Below are positions 14,832-23,857 of a stretch of 64,000 bases of DNA, piece by piece. A program made the translations under genes and the position numbers. The stretch is from contig NZ_JARRIR010000001.1 of assembly GCF_029601685.1 (NCBI RefSeq), forward strand, positions 124,001-188,000, written 5' to 3'. Every line of letters starts with the position of its first letter. The first letter of the stretch is position 1. Below the pieces are notes generated by a model. The model worked only from the letters and a program-made list of their open reading frames with translations. It was not told the DNA's origin and made no database searches. This stretch comes from Metarhizobium sp017305935. GTDB taxonomy: Bacteria > Pseudomonadota > Alphaproteobacteria > Rhizobiales > Rhizobiaceae.

Positions 14832-17158
14832 GCCTTGCCTCTCCGCGTTGCCCGACGGCGCAGCAGGGCCAGCACGGCAAGGCCGGCGGCGGTGACCACG
14901 GCGATTTCGCCGAGCGTATCCGTGCCGCGGAAATCGACGATGATGACGTTGACGACGTTCCGGCCATGGGCAATCACCCGCGACCATTGGCCGAAGAACA
15001 GGGAGAGCGCCGGATCGAAGGGCGTTTCGAGGGTTTTCAGCGTCAGCAGCACCAGGCCGAAACCGCCGGCCAGCGCCAGCGCCCCATCGACCAGCCGCCG
15101 CCGGGGCGCGCGCCGGTCGACGACCGAGAGCCGCAGCCGCGTCATGACCAGCGTCAGGATCACCACCGACAGCGTCTCGACCATGAACTGGGTGAAGGCG
15201 AGATCGGGGGCGGAATAGAAGACGAAGATGACCGCCACGGCAAAACCCTGGATGCCGAGCGCGACGATGGCCGTCAGCCGCTGGCGAGCGGTAATGACCG
15301 CGCCCAGGCCGATGACGGCGACGGCAAAGATCATGGCTTCCGAGGGCAGCAGCGGCGCGAAGCGTGGCCAGGCGGGCCATTCGCCATAAAGCGCCGGGGT
15401 GACGAACAGCGCGGCGGCAAGCGTGGCGAACATCACCGTCATGTAGATGTGCAGCCGCCCCGGCTGGGTGAGCCGCGTCACCCGCCGGGCCAGAGCCAGC
15501 AGGCCGGCGATGAATTCGTCGAAGGCTGCATCCGGCCCCGGCGACAGGGTCGCGACCAGCCGGGCGACGGCCGGGCGCAGGCAGTCGGCGAGCAGCCAGA
15601 CGCCGATGCCCACAAAGATGGTGAAAACCGACAGGAGCAGCGGCAGGCCGAAATGCGGCATCGGGCCGATCTCGACCGGCGCCGGCGCGGCGCGCACGGC
15701 GCTGGCCATCGGTGTGGAAAACAGCGCATGAAACCGGGGCGAAAGCAGCGCGGCGACGAGGCCGGCCAGCGCCAGCACGGCCGGGGCGAGCCACAGCAAT
15801 ATCGGCGCCTCATGCGGGGCGCGGGGCGTCGGTTTGCGGGCCCCGAGAAAGGGTTTCAGCGCGATGACGAAGGCCACGGCGAACATCAGCGCATTGCCGA
15901 AGACGACGGTGGCGGTCAGCAGGATGGCGCGGAGATTGCCGCCGGCGAGCGCCGCATAGATCTCCTCCTTGGCGAGGAAACCGAAGAAGGGCGGCAGGCC
16001 TCCCATGGAAAGTGCGGCCGCCAGCGTGATCGCGAAGGTCAGCGGCATGGCCGAGACGAGACCGCCGAGCGCGGTGATGTCGCGGCTGCCGGTTTCGTGA
16101 TCAAGGATGCCGGCGAGCATGAAGAAGGCGCCCTTGAACAGCGCGTGGGCCATGAGATAGAGCACCGCCGCCTCGACGGCATCATCCCCGCCGGCCCCGA
16201 GCAGCAGCACGAGAAGGCCGAGCGAGGCGAGCGTGGTATAGGCGAGCATCCGCTTCAGGTCGCTTTCGCCCACCGCCATGACGGCGCCCACGATCAGCGT
16301 CAGCCCGCCGAAGACCGGCAGGATGATCTCCCAGGCCGCCGTGCCGCCCAGTGCCGGATAGAGCCGCATCAGCAGGTAGATGCCGGCCTTCACCATGGTC
16401 GCGGAATGCAGGTAGGCCGAGACCGGCGTCGGCGCCTCCATGGCGTTCGGCAGCCAGGCATGGAAGGGAAACTGCGCCGATTTGGTGAAGGCGGCCATCA
16501 GCACCAGGAGCAGCACCGCGAGATAATAGGGGCTGGCCTTCAACGCCTCGCCATAGGGCAGCGCCAGCGACATCTGGGTGACGTCGGTGACGTTCCAGAG
16601 CAGCAGCAGGCCGGCCAGCAGGAACAGCCCGCCGCCGCCGGTGATCACCAACGCCTGCAGGGCGGCGCGGCGCGCGGCGCGGCGTTCATGGTCGAAGCCG
16701 ATCAGCAGGAAGGAGGTGATCGAGGTCATCTCCCAGAAGATGAACAGCATCAGAAAGCTGTCGGAGACCACCAGCCCCAGCATCGCCCCCATGAACAGGA
16801 AGAGGAAGGCGAGAAAGCGCCCCTGCAAAACATGGCCCTTCAGGTAGCCGCCGGCATACAGCACGATCAGCGCGCCGATGCCGGTGACCAGCAGCGCAAA
16901 CGTCAGCGACAACCCGTCGAGATACCAGGAGAAGGAGAGATTGTAGCTCGGCACCCAGGCATAACCGCCGGTCACCGGCGCCCCGCCGGCGATCTCCGGC
17001 ACCAGCGAACAGAAATGCAGGAAAGACAGCGCCGGCAACACCGCCAGCCCCCAGGCCGCACGCGCGCCGAAACGGCCGGCCAGCACAGGCGCGACAACGG
17101 CGCCGAGGAAGGGCAGGACGAGCGCCGCAAAGGTCGCCTCGGTGGCGCCTGATGTCAT
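14828..17158 (-). CDS. mrpA: Mrp/Pha antiporter subunit A
   Basis: 776 residues, about 20 helices. The first 480 residues are NuoL-like, with FIFWEMTSITSFLLIGFDHE and KSAQFPFHAWLPNAMEAPTP; the C-terminal part carries the MrpA-specific DUF4040-type region (YSAPDLAFTQFMVETLSVVI) and RGTDTLGEIAVV. First gene of the operon mrpABCDEFG. The system exports Na+ or K+ for H+ and supports pH and salt tolerance; in Sinorhizobium meliloti the homologous pha genes are needed for K+ adaptation and nodule invasion. Divergent from msrB across a 167-base spacer that must hold both promoters. Confidence 0.95.
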   Translation of the reverse strand: MTSGATEATFAALVLPFLGAVVAPVLAGRFGARAAWGLAVLPALSFLHFCSLVPEIAGGAPVTGGYAWVPSYNLSFSWYLDGLSLTFALLVTGIGALIVLYAGGYLKGHVLQGRFLAFLFLFMGAMLGLVVSDSFLMLFIFWEMTSITSFLLIGFDHERRAARRAALQALVITGGGGLFLLAGLLLLWNVTDVTQMSLALPYGEALKASPYYLAVLLLVLMAAFTKSAQFPFHAWLPNAMEAPTPVSAYLHSATMVKAGIYLLMRLYPALGGTAAWEIILPVFGGLTLIVGAVMAVGESDLKRMLAYTTLASLGLLVLLLGAGGDDAVEAAVLYLMAHALFKGAFFMLAGILDHETGSRDITALGGLVSAMPLTFAITLAAALSMGGLPPFFGFLAKEEIYAALAGGNLRAILLTATVVFGNALMFAVAFVIALKPFLGARKPTPRAPHEAPILLWLAPAVLALAGLVAALLSPRFHALFSTPMASAVRAAPAPVEIGPMPHFGLPLLLSVFTIFVGIGVWLLADCLRPAVARLVATLSPGPDAAFDEFIAGLLALARRVTRLTQPGRLHIYMTVMFATLAAALFVTPALYGEWPAWPRFAPLLPSEAMIFAVAVIGLGAVITARQRLTAIVALGIQGFAVAVIFVFYSAPDLAFTQFMVETLSVVILTLVMTRLRLSVVDRRAPRRRLVDGALALAGGFGLVLLTLKTLETPFDPALSLFFGQWSRVIAHGRNVVNVIIVDFRGTDTLGEIAVVTAAGLAVLALLRRRATRRGKA

Positions 17159-17325
17159 TCCCTCTCCTTCTCGAGGCGTTTCGGGCGGATCAGCGTCCCT
17201 TGATTAGGATAATCGGCCGGCCCTCTCAACCGATTTCGGCCGACGGAGGGGGAAGCGTCCGCGCATTGTCTTGGCCGGGGATCATGCCTATCTATGCGAC
17301 ATCCCGAAATGTGAAGGAGGCCGAC

Positions 17326-17733
17326 ATGAGCGAGACGACGATTCCCAAGGTGGAGAAGAGCGACGCCGAATGGCGTGAGCAGTTGACGCCGATCCAGTAC
17401 AAGATCATGCGCGAGCACGGCACCGAGCGCGCCTTCACCGGGCCTTACTGGGACAGTTTCGAGACGGGGCTCTATCGCTGCGCCGCCTGCGATGCGCCGC
17501 TGTTCCTCTCGGATACCAAGTTCGACGCCGGCTGCGGCTGGCCGAGCTTTTTCCGCGAGGTGACGCCGGGTGCGGTGCGCGAATTGCGCGACACCTCGCA
17601 TGGCATGGTGCGCACCGAAATCCGCTGCGCCTCCTGCGATTCGCATCTCGGCCACGTCTTCCCCGACGGGCCGCCGCCGACCGGCCTGCGCTACTGCATG
17701 AACGGCCATGCGATGGTGTTCGAGCCAAAGTGA
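17326..17733 (+). CDS. msrB: Peptide-methionine (R)-S-oxide reductase
   Basis: 135 residues. Repairs methionine-R-sulfoxide in oxidised proteins. Zinc ligands are Cys52/Cys55 (RCAAC) and Cys101/Cys104 (RCASC); the catalytic Cys124 lies in GLRYCMNGHAM; GCGWPSFF is the other signature. The ATG at 17326 has AAGGAGG six bases upstream; the longer frame is rejected. Length is typical for a stand-alone cytoplasmic MsrB. Confidence 0.96.
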   Translation: MSETTIPKVEKSDAEWREQLTPIQYKIMREHGTERAFTGPYWDSFETGLYRCAACDAPLFLSDTKFDAGCGWPSFFREVTPGAVRELRDTSHGMVRTEIRCASCDSHLGHVFPDGPPPTGLRYCMNGHAMVFEPK

Positions 17734-17788
17734 GTGGTGATAAATTGCCACCGCCGACGCGTATTGGTTGAGGAAATCGCCGCTCCAT

Positions 17789-17814
17789 CCCCTTCTCCCT
17801 TCGGGGAGAAGGGG
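17789..17814. repeat. 26-base perfect hairpin with TTCG loop
   Basis: CCCCTTCTCCC-TTCG-GGGAGAAGGGG is a perfect 11 bp stem. It lies 56 bases after the msrB stop. Neither strand has a following T run, so it looks more like one of the REP-like palindromes common between rhizobial genes than a classic terminator, though it could protect or end the msrB mRNA. Confidence 0.6.
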
Positions 17815-17995
17815 AAAGGGCGCCACGAGCGAAGCCAACCGCTTTGCGATACGCCGCACAATGATCCATCCAAAAAAAAATAAAAATGCCCTTTCCGGCA
17901 AAACGCCCTGAACTGGCCGCTCCCTTATGCCGGCGAATCGGCGATGATGGGGTCTGCGCATCCCACGCTGCCCCGGCTTTGAGAGGAACACCGTC

Positions 17996-19372
17996 ATGGC
18001 ATGGAACGCCCGCAAGGCCGCCTCGCCGCTGCTGATCATCACCGCACTGGCCGCGTTGTCGCCGGCCTTCGCGGCCGGCACCGGCGAGAGTTGCGACAGC
18101 CTCGCCGCCGGCCGCTTCGATCCGCAAAAGCCGGCCGCTGTCCCCGGCACCGAGATCGCCGATGCCGCCGCTGCGATCACCGCCTGCGAGGCGGCGGTGA
18201 AGGACATGCCGGCGGAGCCACGCTATCGTTTCGAACTCGGCCGCGCCTATCTGGCCGGCAAACGCTTCAAGGAGGCGCGCGAGGCTTTCACAAAGGCGTC
18301 CGACGCCGGCTATGCCGCCGCCACCGGCAATCTCGGCAAGCTCTATGAAAACGGCGAAGGCGTGCAGGCCGACCTGAAGAAAGCCTTCGACTTCTATTCG
18401 CGCGCAGCGGCGGCCGGCGTGCCGATCGCAGCCCACAATCTCGGCACGCTCTACCGCGACGGCCGGGGCACGACAAAGGATTTCGCCCGCGCGGCCGCCT
18501 ATTTCAAGATCGCGGCCGATGCCAAATATCCGCCTGCTATCACCGCGCTCGGCCTTGCCTATCGCGACGGCAACGGGGTCGAGGCAGACGTCCACACCGC
18601 CATGGCGATCCTGAAGACCGCCGCCGATCTCGGCGAGGTCGAGGCCATGGATGCGCTCGGCGGGTTGTTCGACAATACCGAGGGCATCGAGCCGGATGCG
18701 AAACAGGCGATCGCCTGGTATCGCAAGGCGGCCGATGCCGGCGACGCAGCCGCCATGAGCCATCTCGGCTTCGCGCTTGCCGGCCTCGACGACGGCACCG
18801 ACCGCAAGCAGGAGATCCTCGAATGGCATCGCAAGGCCGCCGAGGGCGGCCAGGCGGCCTCGATGGTCGAGCTCGGCTATGCCTATGAGCAGGGCGACGG
18901 GCTGGTGAAGAACATCGACCAGGCGGTGAAGTGGTACAAGAAGGCCGCCGATCTCGGCGATCCCGACGGCGAGAACAATATCGGCGTGATGTATTACCAG
19001 GGCACCGGCATCGAGCAGGATTTCGCCAAGGCGCGGCAATATTACGAGAAGGCAATGGCGCAGGGACAGACGCTCGCCTTCCTCAATGCCGCCTATCTCT
19101 ACGGCGAGGGCGACGGCGTCGCCGTCAACGGCGTCAAGGCGGCGGAATTGTTCATGAGCGCGCTGACGGGCGGCGAACAGGGCGCGCTCGACGAGTTGAA
19201 CGAGCCCAGCATCGAATGGCCGAAAGATTTCTACACCAGCCTGCAAAAGCGGCTGAAGCGCGCCGGTTTCTATTCCGGCGCCATCACCGGGCGCTTCGGC
19301 CCGGAAAGCATGGAAGCCGCCAGGGCCGCCTTCAACAGCGACAATGGCGAGGACGGCGCTTCCGCCGAATAA
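17996..19372 (+). CDS. Secreted Sel1-repeat (TPR-like) protein
   Basis: 458 residues with a signal peptide (MAWNARKAASPLLIITALAA, cleavage after AFA near residue 26). About eight Sel1-like repeats of 36 residues follow, for example AAATGNLGKLYENGEGVQAD, IAAHNLGTLYRDGRGTTKDF and PDGENNIGVMYYQGTGIEQD. The C-terminal 50 residues (LQKRLKRAGFYSGAITGRFG) resemble a peptidoglycan-binding-1 motif. It should act in the periplasm as a scaffold or binding protein. ExoR, the periplasmic regulator of rhizobial exopolysaccharide, is also a Sel1 protein but is shorter, so I do not equate them. Converges with the DksA-like gene with no gap. Confidence 0.85.
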   Translation: MAWNARKAASPLLIITALAALSPAFAAGTGESCDSLAAGRFDPQKPAAVPGTEIADAAAAITACEAAVKDMPAEPRYRFELGRAYLAGKRFKEAREAFTKASDAGYAAATGNLGKLYENGEGVQADLKKAFDFYSRAAAAGVPIAAHNLGTLYRDGRGTTKDFARAAAYFKIAADAKYPPAITALGLAYRDGNGVEADVHTAMAILKTAADLGEVEAMDALGGLFDNTEGIEPDAKQAIAWYRKAADAGDAAAMSHLGFALAGLDDGTDRKQEILEWHRKAAEGGQAASMVELGYAYEQGDGLVKNIDQAVKWYKKAADLGDPDGENNIGVMYYQGTGIEQDFAKARQYYEKAMAQGQTLAFLNAAYLYGEGDGVAVNGVKAAELFMSALTGGEQGALDELNEPSIEWPKDFYTSLQKRLKRAGFYSGAITGRFGPESMEAARAAFNSDNGEDGASAE

Positions 19373-19702
19373 TCAGCCGTCCTCGAGCTCCCGGGCGCAG
19401 GCCTCGCAGAACGGCGTATAGGGCACCGCCTCCAGCCGCGCGGCGGTTATCGTCGCGCCGCAGCGGGTGCAGCGGCCGAAGCTGCCGGCCGCGATGCGGT
19501 CCAGCGCCGCACCGATGGCGCGCAGTTCCTGCTCCCCCTGCAGGCCGAGGCTGTCGAGCACCTCGTCATTGTTGCGCTCCAGCGCCCGGTCGTCGTCGTC
19601 TGGATTGCGCGGCTGCTCGAAATCGTGCTCGATGCGATCCAGCCGGCCTTCGAGTTCGTGGCGGCGGGCGCGCAAGCGGTCTTCGAAATGTCTGACGTCC
19701 AT
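19373..19702 (-). CDS. TraR/DksA-type zinc-finger protein
   Basis: 109 residues from ATG 19702 (MDVRHFEDRLRARRHELEGR). An N-terminal coiled coil leads to a four-cysteine zinc finger, CTRCGATITAARLEAVPYTP followed by FCEAC. DksA-like proteins bind the RNA polymerase secondary channel and modulate transcription, often with ppGpp. The coiled-coil tip has the acidic run NPDDDDRALERNND. It is shorter than canonical DksA. The UspA-type gene is 11 bases upstream on the same strand, suggesting a two-gene stress operon. Confidence 0.9.
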   Translation of the reverse strand: MDVRHFEDRLRARRHELEGRLDRIEHDFEQPRNPDDDDRALERNNDEVLDSLGLQGEQELRAIGAALDRIAAGSFGRCTRCGATITAARLEAVPYTPFCEACARELEDG

Positions 19703-19713
19703 GGCGTCCTCCC

Positions 19714-20124
19714 TCAACGGTCGACGAGAACCGAGCACAATGAATGGCGCACGACGCGGTCGGCCGTCGCGCCAATGAAATAATTGGTGTAATCAGGCGT
19801 ATGCGAGGCGATGACGATGAGATCCGTGCCGAGCTCCTTGGCGGCTTCGAGAATCTCGCGCGCCGGCGGGCCCTGGCGAAGCTGGATGCGCGCGGGTATG
19901 CCGGTCTTCAACAGCAGCCCCTGCAGCTTTTCACGCGCATCGGAAATCGCCCCCTCGATGAGGTCGGCGGGGAAATCGAGCATCAGGTAGGTCGGCGCCT
20001 GCTCGACGACGTTGAGCAGGATGATTTCGCCGCCGGAATCGAGCAGCGAGGCCGCCTTGCGGAAAATGCGCTCTCCCTTCTCCAATGCGCCGGCTTCGAT
20101 CGGAACGAGGATCTTCTTGTACAT
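19714..20124 (-). CDS. Universal stress protein (UspA family)
   Basis: 136 residues. Single Usp domain: MYKKILVPIEAGALEKGERI at the N-terminus and the nucleotide-loop-like ending GTDLIVIASHTPDYTNYFIG, then ATADRVVRHSLCSVLVDR. The G-2x-G-9x-G-(S/T) ATP motif appears altered, so ATP binding is uncertain. Expected to be cytoplasmic and induced by stress. Followed at 11 bases by the DksA-like gene on the same strand. Confidence 0.92.
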   Translation of the reverse strand: MYKKILVPIEAGALEKGERIFRKAASLLDSGGEIILLNVVEQAPTYLMLDFPADLIEGAISDAREKLQGLLLKTGIPARIQLRQGPPAREILEAAKELGTDLIVIASHTPDYTNYFIGATADRVVRHSLCSVLVDR

Positions 20125-20384
20125 GGCCTGCCCTTTCTGCTCGCTTCTGATGAAGACAGCATAGCGGCGCGGCCGCGACGCGCACCTTGATTCCGATCAA
20201 GTTTCGGTGAAATCTCGTCGTCAACATCGCATTGACGATGCATCGCTGAAACATGATCTTCCATGAACAATGGCGATGGGCCATATCTTCGGCAGCGCAT
20301 CCTTTCCGTTCATGCCATCGCGGAGGCAGAACCGCTCCGCGGTTGGCCGGAACCGGCTTGAGGTGCGAAGGAGGCCCTTTCCCG

Positions 20385-21341
20385 ATGACCCAACTCGACA
20401 GACGCGGATTTCTGAGCCTTGCGGCGGTGGGCGCGGTTGCGGCCGGCGCTTCGCCGGCCCTCAGCAGAACGGAGACCGAGACCATGCCCAAGCCTTCCTA
20501 TGCCCTGACCCGGCCGGCCTATGTCGGCCATTCCCATCTCGTCGTCGTCGACCTGCCGACCGTCTCGGCCTATTACCGGACCATGCTTGGCATGTCGGTG
20601 CTGGACAAGAGCATGAGCGGCGAGGTTCTCGGCGCCGCCGGCGTGCCGCTGCTGACGCTGACGACGCGCGGTGACGTGCGCGCCGCGCCGCGCAATGCCG
20701 CCGGCCTGTTCCACACCGCCTTCCTGATGCCGGACCGCACGGAACTGGCCCGCTGGCTGCGCCATGCCGCCCACAACAACGTCACGCTCGACGGCGCCTC
20801 CGACCATCTGGTCAGCGAAGCGATCTATCTTTCCGATCCCGAGGGCAACGGCATCGAGATCTATGCCGACCGACCGCATGAGGCCTGGAATTTCCGCCCC
20901 GACGGCACCGTCGAGATGGATACCCGCCGCCTCGACCTGCAGGCGCTCTACGACAGCGCGCCGACCGACGCCTGGGAAGGCATGGCGCCGGGTTCCGCCA
21001 TCGGCCATATCCATCTTCAGGTCGGCGATATCCCGCAGGCCAATACCTTCTACCGCGATGTGCTCGGCCTGAAGATGATGGCCAACTATCCCGGCGCCAG
21101 CTTCTTCGCGACCGGCGACTATCACCACCACGTCGCCGCCAACATCTGGAACAGCCGTGGCGCACAGGCGCGCAGCGACGGTATGAGCGGCCTGTCCGAC
21201 TACACGCTGCACTTCAACGACGCCGCGGCGCTGAAGGCGGCGCTCGCCAATCTCGACGCCCACGCCATCAAGGCGACCGCCGAAAACGGCGTCTGGTCGT
21301 TGAAGGATCCGTGGGGCATCGGCCTCAGGCTGACCGCCTGA
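20385..21341 (+). CDS. Tat-leader VOC (glyoxalase/extradiol dioxygenase) protein
   Basis: 318 residues. The ATG at 20385 is preceded by GAAGGAGG at about 10 bases. The N-terminus MTQLDRRGFLSLAAVGAVAA is a Tat-type leader (RRGFL). Two VOC domains follow: one with metal-ligand candidates in GHSHLVVVD, LFHTAFLMPD and GNGIEIYADRP, the other with IGHIHLQVGD and YHHHVAANIW. The domain layout is like two-domain catechol-2,3-dioxygenase-type proteins. A Tat leader is unusual for this family; an internal ATG (MPKPSYALTRPAYVGHSHLV) could give a cytoplasmic form. Substrate unknown. Confidence 0.85.
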   Translation: MTQLDRRGFLSLAAVGAVAAGASPALSRTETETMPKPSYALTRPAYVGHSHLVVVDLPTVSAYYRTMLGMSVLDKSMSGEVLGAAGVPLLTLTTRGDVRAAPRNAAGLFHTAFLMPDRTELARWLRHAAHNNVTLDGASDHLVSEAIYLSDPEGNGIEIYADRPHEAWNFRPDGTVEMDTRRLDLQALYDSAPTDAWEGMAPGSAIGHIHLQVGDIPQANTFYRDVLGLKMMANYPGASFFATGDYHHHVAANIWNSRGAQARSDGMSGLSDYTLHFNDAAALKAALANLDAHAIKATAENGVWSLKDPWGIGLRLTA

Positions 21342-21365
21342 TTCCTCCCTATATCCGCCGTCATG

Positions 21366-21392
21366 AAAGCCCGCCGGAACCGGCGGGCCTTT
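21366..21392 (+). terminator. Intrinsic terminator after the VOC gene
   Basis: GCCCGCCGG-AA-CCGGCGGGC is a perfect 9 bp stem 27 bases after the stop, followed by CTTTC. The T run is short. Confidence 0.6.
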
Positions 21393-21433
21393 CGCGCATT
21401 CATAGGCAGGATATCCATCGGGGGAACATCACA

Positions 21434-22570
21434 ATGGCATACGAACCGGAGCGCACGGGGCAGGTGCAGCCGCTGGCCGATCTGGCGCGAAACGGCGCGC
21501 GGGAGGAGCCCGGCCTGGTTCGCGTGCGCGTCGAGCGGGACAATCTCGATCTCGCCAAGATCTGGTCGATCATCGGCCTGTTCACCATCGCGGTGCTGAC
21601 TGTCGTCTATACCATGTCGGCGGTGCTGATGCCGATCACGCTGGCAGTGGTCGTGGGGCTCATCCTCGGCCTTCTCGCCGACAAGCTGCACAAGCTCGGG
21701 CTGCCGCCGATCCTCAGCGCCATCCTGCTCTCGACGCTGTTCGGCCTCGGCGTTTTCCTGATCGTCAATGCGCTGGCAGAGCCGGTCGCCAATCTGGCGC
21801 AGAACGCGCCTGATATGGTCGAAGGCGCGGTCAAGCGCATCATGCCCTATCTGCAGCGCATCGAATGGCTGCGCATCACCCCGGCCTCGTTCACCAGCGG
21901 CCCGGTGTCGATGGAAGGGCTGCTCACCAATACCGGCAGCATCCTGCAATTGCTGGCGGCCGGGCTGACGCCGGCGCTGGTGCAGGCGCTGATCTTCTTC
22001 GCGGCGTTGCTTCTGTTCCTCATGGGCCGGCTGCAATTGCGCAAGGCGTTGATCCTGACCTTCCGCAACCGCGACAAGCGGCTGACGGCGATCCGAATCC
22101 TCAACGCCATCGAGGAGGCGCTCGGCTTCTACTTCGCCACCGCCGCACTGGTCTATGCCTCTATCGGCGCGGTGGTGACGGTCATCGCCTATTTCGGCGG
22201 CCTTTCCATGCCGGTGCTCTGGGGCGTCTTCGCCTTCATTTCCAGCTTCGTGCCCTATCTCGGCTTTGCGCTGATGACGCTGTCGCTGGCGGCGGCCGGC
22301 ATTCTCTCGCATGATACGCTCATCATCGGCGTGCTGCCGGCGCTCGCCTTCTTCAGCATCCACCTGGTGACGGAAAACCTGGTCATTCCCGGCGTCATGG
22401 GCAAGCGGCTGGAAATCAATCCCTTCATCATCTTCGTCGCCATCATCTTCTGGAGCTGGATGTGGGGCGCCGTCGGCGCCATGCTCGCCCTGCCGCTGTC
22501 GCTGATCGTCATGACCATCATCAACGAGACCCTGCCCGACGACCGGCCGATGCCGCAGCTTCCGGGCTGA
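21434..22570 (+). CDS. AI-2E family transporter
   Basis: 378 residues with about eight membrane helices and the family C-terminal region (ENLVIPGVMGKRLEINPFII, WSWMWGAVGAMLALPLSLIV). Family members export autoinducer-2 or other small molecules or act as Na+/H+ antiporters; the substrate cannot be read from sequence. The start at 21434 (MAYEPERTGQVQPLADLARN) gives a normal cytoplasmic N-terminus. The FAD oxidoreductase gene starts 36 bases downstream on the same strand. Confidence 0.9.
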   Translation: MAYEPERTGQVQPLADLARNGAREEPGLVRVRVERDNLDLAKIWSIIGLFTIAVLTVVYTMSAVLMPITLAVVVGLILGLLADKLHKLGLPPILSAILLSTLFGLGVFLIVNALAEPVANLAQNAPDMVEGAVKRIMPYLQRIEWLRITPASFTSGPVSMEGLLTNTGSILQLLAAGLTPALVQALIFFAALLLFLMGRLQLRKALILTFRNRDKRLTAIRILNAIEEALGFYFATAALVYASIGAVVTVIAYFGGLSMPVLWGVFAFISSFVPYLGFALMTLSLAAAGILSHDTLIIGVLPALAFFSIHLVTENLVIPGVMGKRLEINPFIIFVAIIFWSWMWGAVGAMLALPLSLIVMTIINETLPDDRPMPQLPG

Positions 22571-22605
22571 TCCACACTTTCAAGCCTATCCGAGGAGCGT
22601 AGATT

Positions 22606-23853
22606 TTGGACCATGCCCCCTTCGATTTCACCGAGACCAGCCACAGCGATCTCGTCAGCGGCCGTTCGCCCTGGGGCGGCGAGGCGCGGCGGCCGCAAAG
22701 CCAGCCGTTCGACGACAGCTTCAAGGTGGACGTGGCCATCGTCGGCGGCGGCATCACCGGGGCGCTGACGGCGCAGGTCCTGACGGCGATGGGCCTTTCG
22801 GTCTGCGTCGTCGACCGCGAACGCCCCGGCCTCGGCAGCACCTCGGCCAGCACCGCCATGCTGGAATGGGAAATCGACGCGCCGCTCAGCGAACTCGCCG
22901 GCTATTACGGCTTCGAGCGCGCCGCCGCCATCTATCGCCGCAGCCATGCGGCGGTTTCAGGCCTTGCGGCGCTGATGGCGTCGCTGCGTGTCGACTGCGC
23001 CTTCCGTCCGCGCCCGACGCTTTATATCGCCGGCGAGGAGCAGGCGCCGGACAGCCTGATCGAGGAAATGCTGCTGCGCGAACGCGCCGGCCTGCCCGGC
23101 CGTTTCCTGCCCGCGGCTGAACTGGCCGAACGCTTCAGCATCGGCCGCGCCGGCGCGATCCATTCGCCCGGCTCGGCCGAGGCCGATCCGCTGTGCATGG
23201 CGTGGGGGCTGCTGCATTGGGCCGCTGCGCATGGGGCGCGGCTGGTGGATGCCACGGCAACGGCCTTCCACGAGGAGGGCGGCCGGGTGACGATCGAGAC
23301 CGACACGCCGCATGTGATCGAGGCCCGCCATGCGGTGCTCGCGACCGGCTATGTCATGCCGGGCTTCATCATGCCTGAAATCCACAAGATCGCCTCGAGC
23401 TGGGCGGTCGCCACCGTGCCGCAAGCGCCGGATGCCCTCTGGCCCGAGCGGGCGCTGATCTGGGAAGCGAGCGAACCCTATCTCTATCTGCGCACCACCG
23501 CCGACAACCGCATCGTCATCGGCGGCGAGGACGAGGCAATCGACGATCCGGCATTGCGCGACTCGAAACTGCCGGCCAAGGCCGAAGCCTTGCGCGAAAA
23601 ACTGCGCCGCCTGTGGCCGGCAGCAGAGCCGGCGCTCTCCCATGCCTGGTGCGGCGCCTTCGGCGAAACGGAAGACGGCCTGCCGCTGATCGGCCGGGTG
23701 CCCGGCACGCAAAACCTGTTCGCCGCCTATGGCTATGGCGGCAACGGCATCACCTTTTCCTACATGGCCGCCCAGATGGCCGGCGCCTTCGCGCGCGGCG
23801 ACTGGCGCGACTGGTTTGACGATTTCGCGCTGGACCGACCGTCGCCAGGCTGA
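22606..23853 (+). CDS. FAD-dependent oxidoreductase (DAO family)
   Basis: 415 residues with a TTG start preceded by GAGGAGCG. The dinucleotide-binding Rossmann motif is VDVAIVGGGITGALTAQVL near residue 42, and the C-terminal FAD motif is GLPLIGRVPGTQNLFAAYGY followed by GGNGITF. It belongs with glycine/sarcosine oxidase-like amine oxidoreductases; the substrate is unknown. No signal peptide. It converges with the deacetylase gene. Confidence 0.9.
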   Translation: MDHAPFDFTETSHSDLVSGRSPWGGEARRPQSQPFDDSFKVDVAIVGGGITGALTAQVLTAMGLSVCVVDRERPGLGSTSASTAMLEWEIDAPLSELAGYYGFERAAAIYRRSHAAVSGLAALMASLRVDCAFRPRPTLYIAGEEQAPDSLIEEMLLRERAGLPGRFLPAAELAERFSIGRAGAIHSPGSAEADPLCMAWGLLHWAAAHGARLVDATATAFHEEGGRVTIETDTPHVIEARHAVLATGYVMPGFIMPEIHKIASSWAVATVPQAPDALWPERALIWEASEPYLYLRTTADNRIVIGGEDEAIDDPALRDSKLPAKAEALREKLRRLWPAAEPALSHAWCGAFGETEDGLPLIGRVPGTQNLFAAYGYGGNGITFSYMAAQMAGAFARGDWRDWFDDFALDRPSPG

Positions 23854-23857
23854 GGGA

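Noticed and set aside
14966..17152. 728-codon plus-strand open frame opposite mrpA
   Set aside because: Composition rich in Arg, Gln, Gly, His and Asp is typical of the antisense of a GC-rich membrane protein gene; mrpA has full family signatures.
17789..17814. Perfect 11 bp hairpin as the msrB terminator
   Set aside because: No T run on either side; better described as a REP-like palindrome, kept as a repeat.
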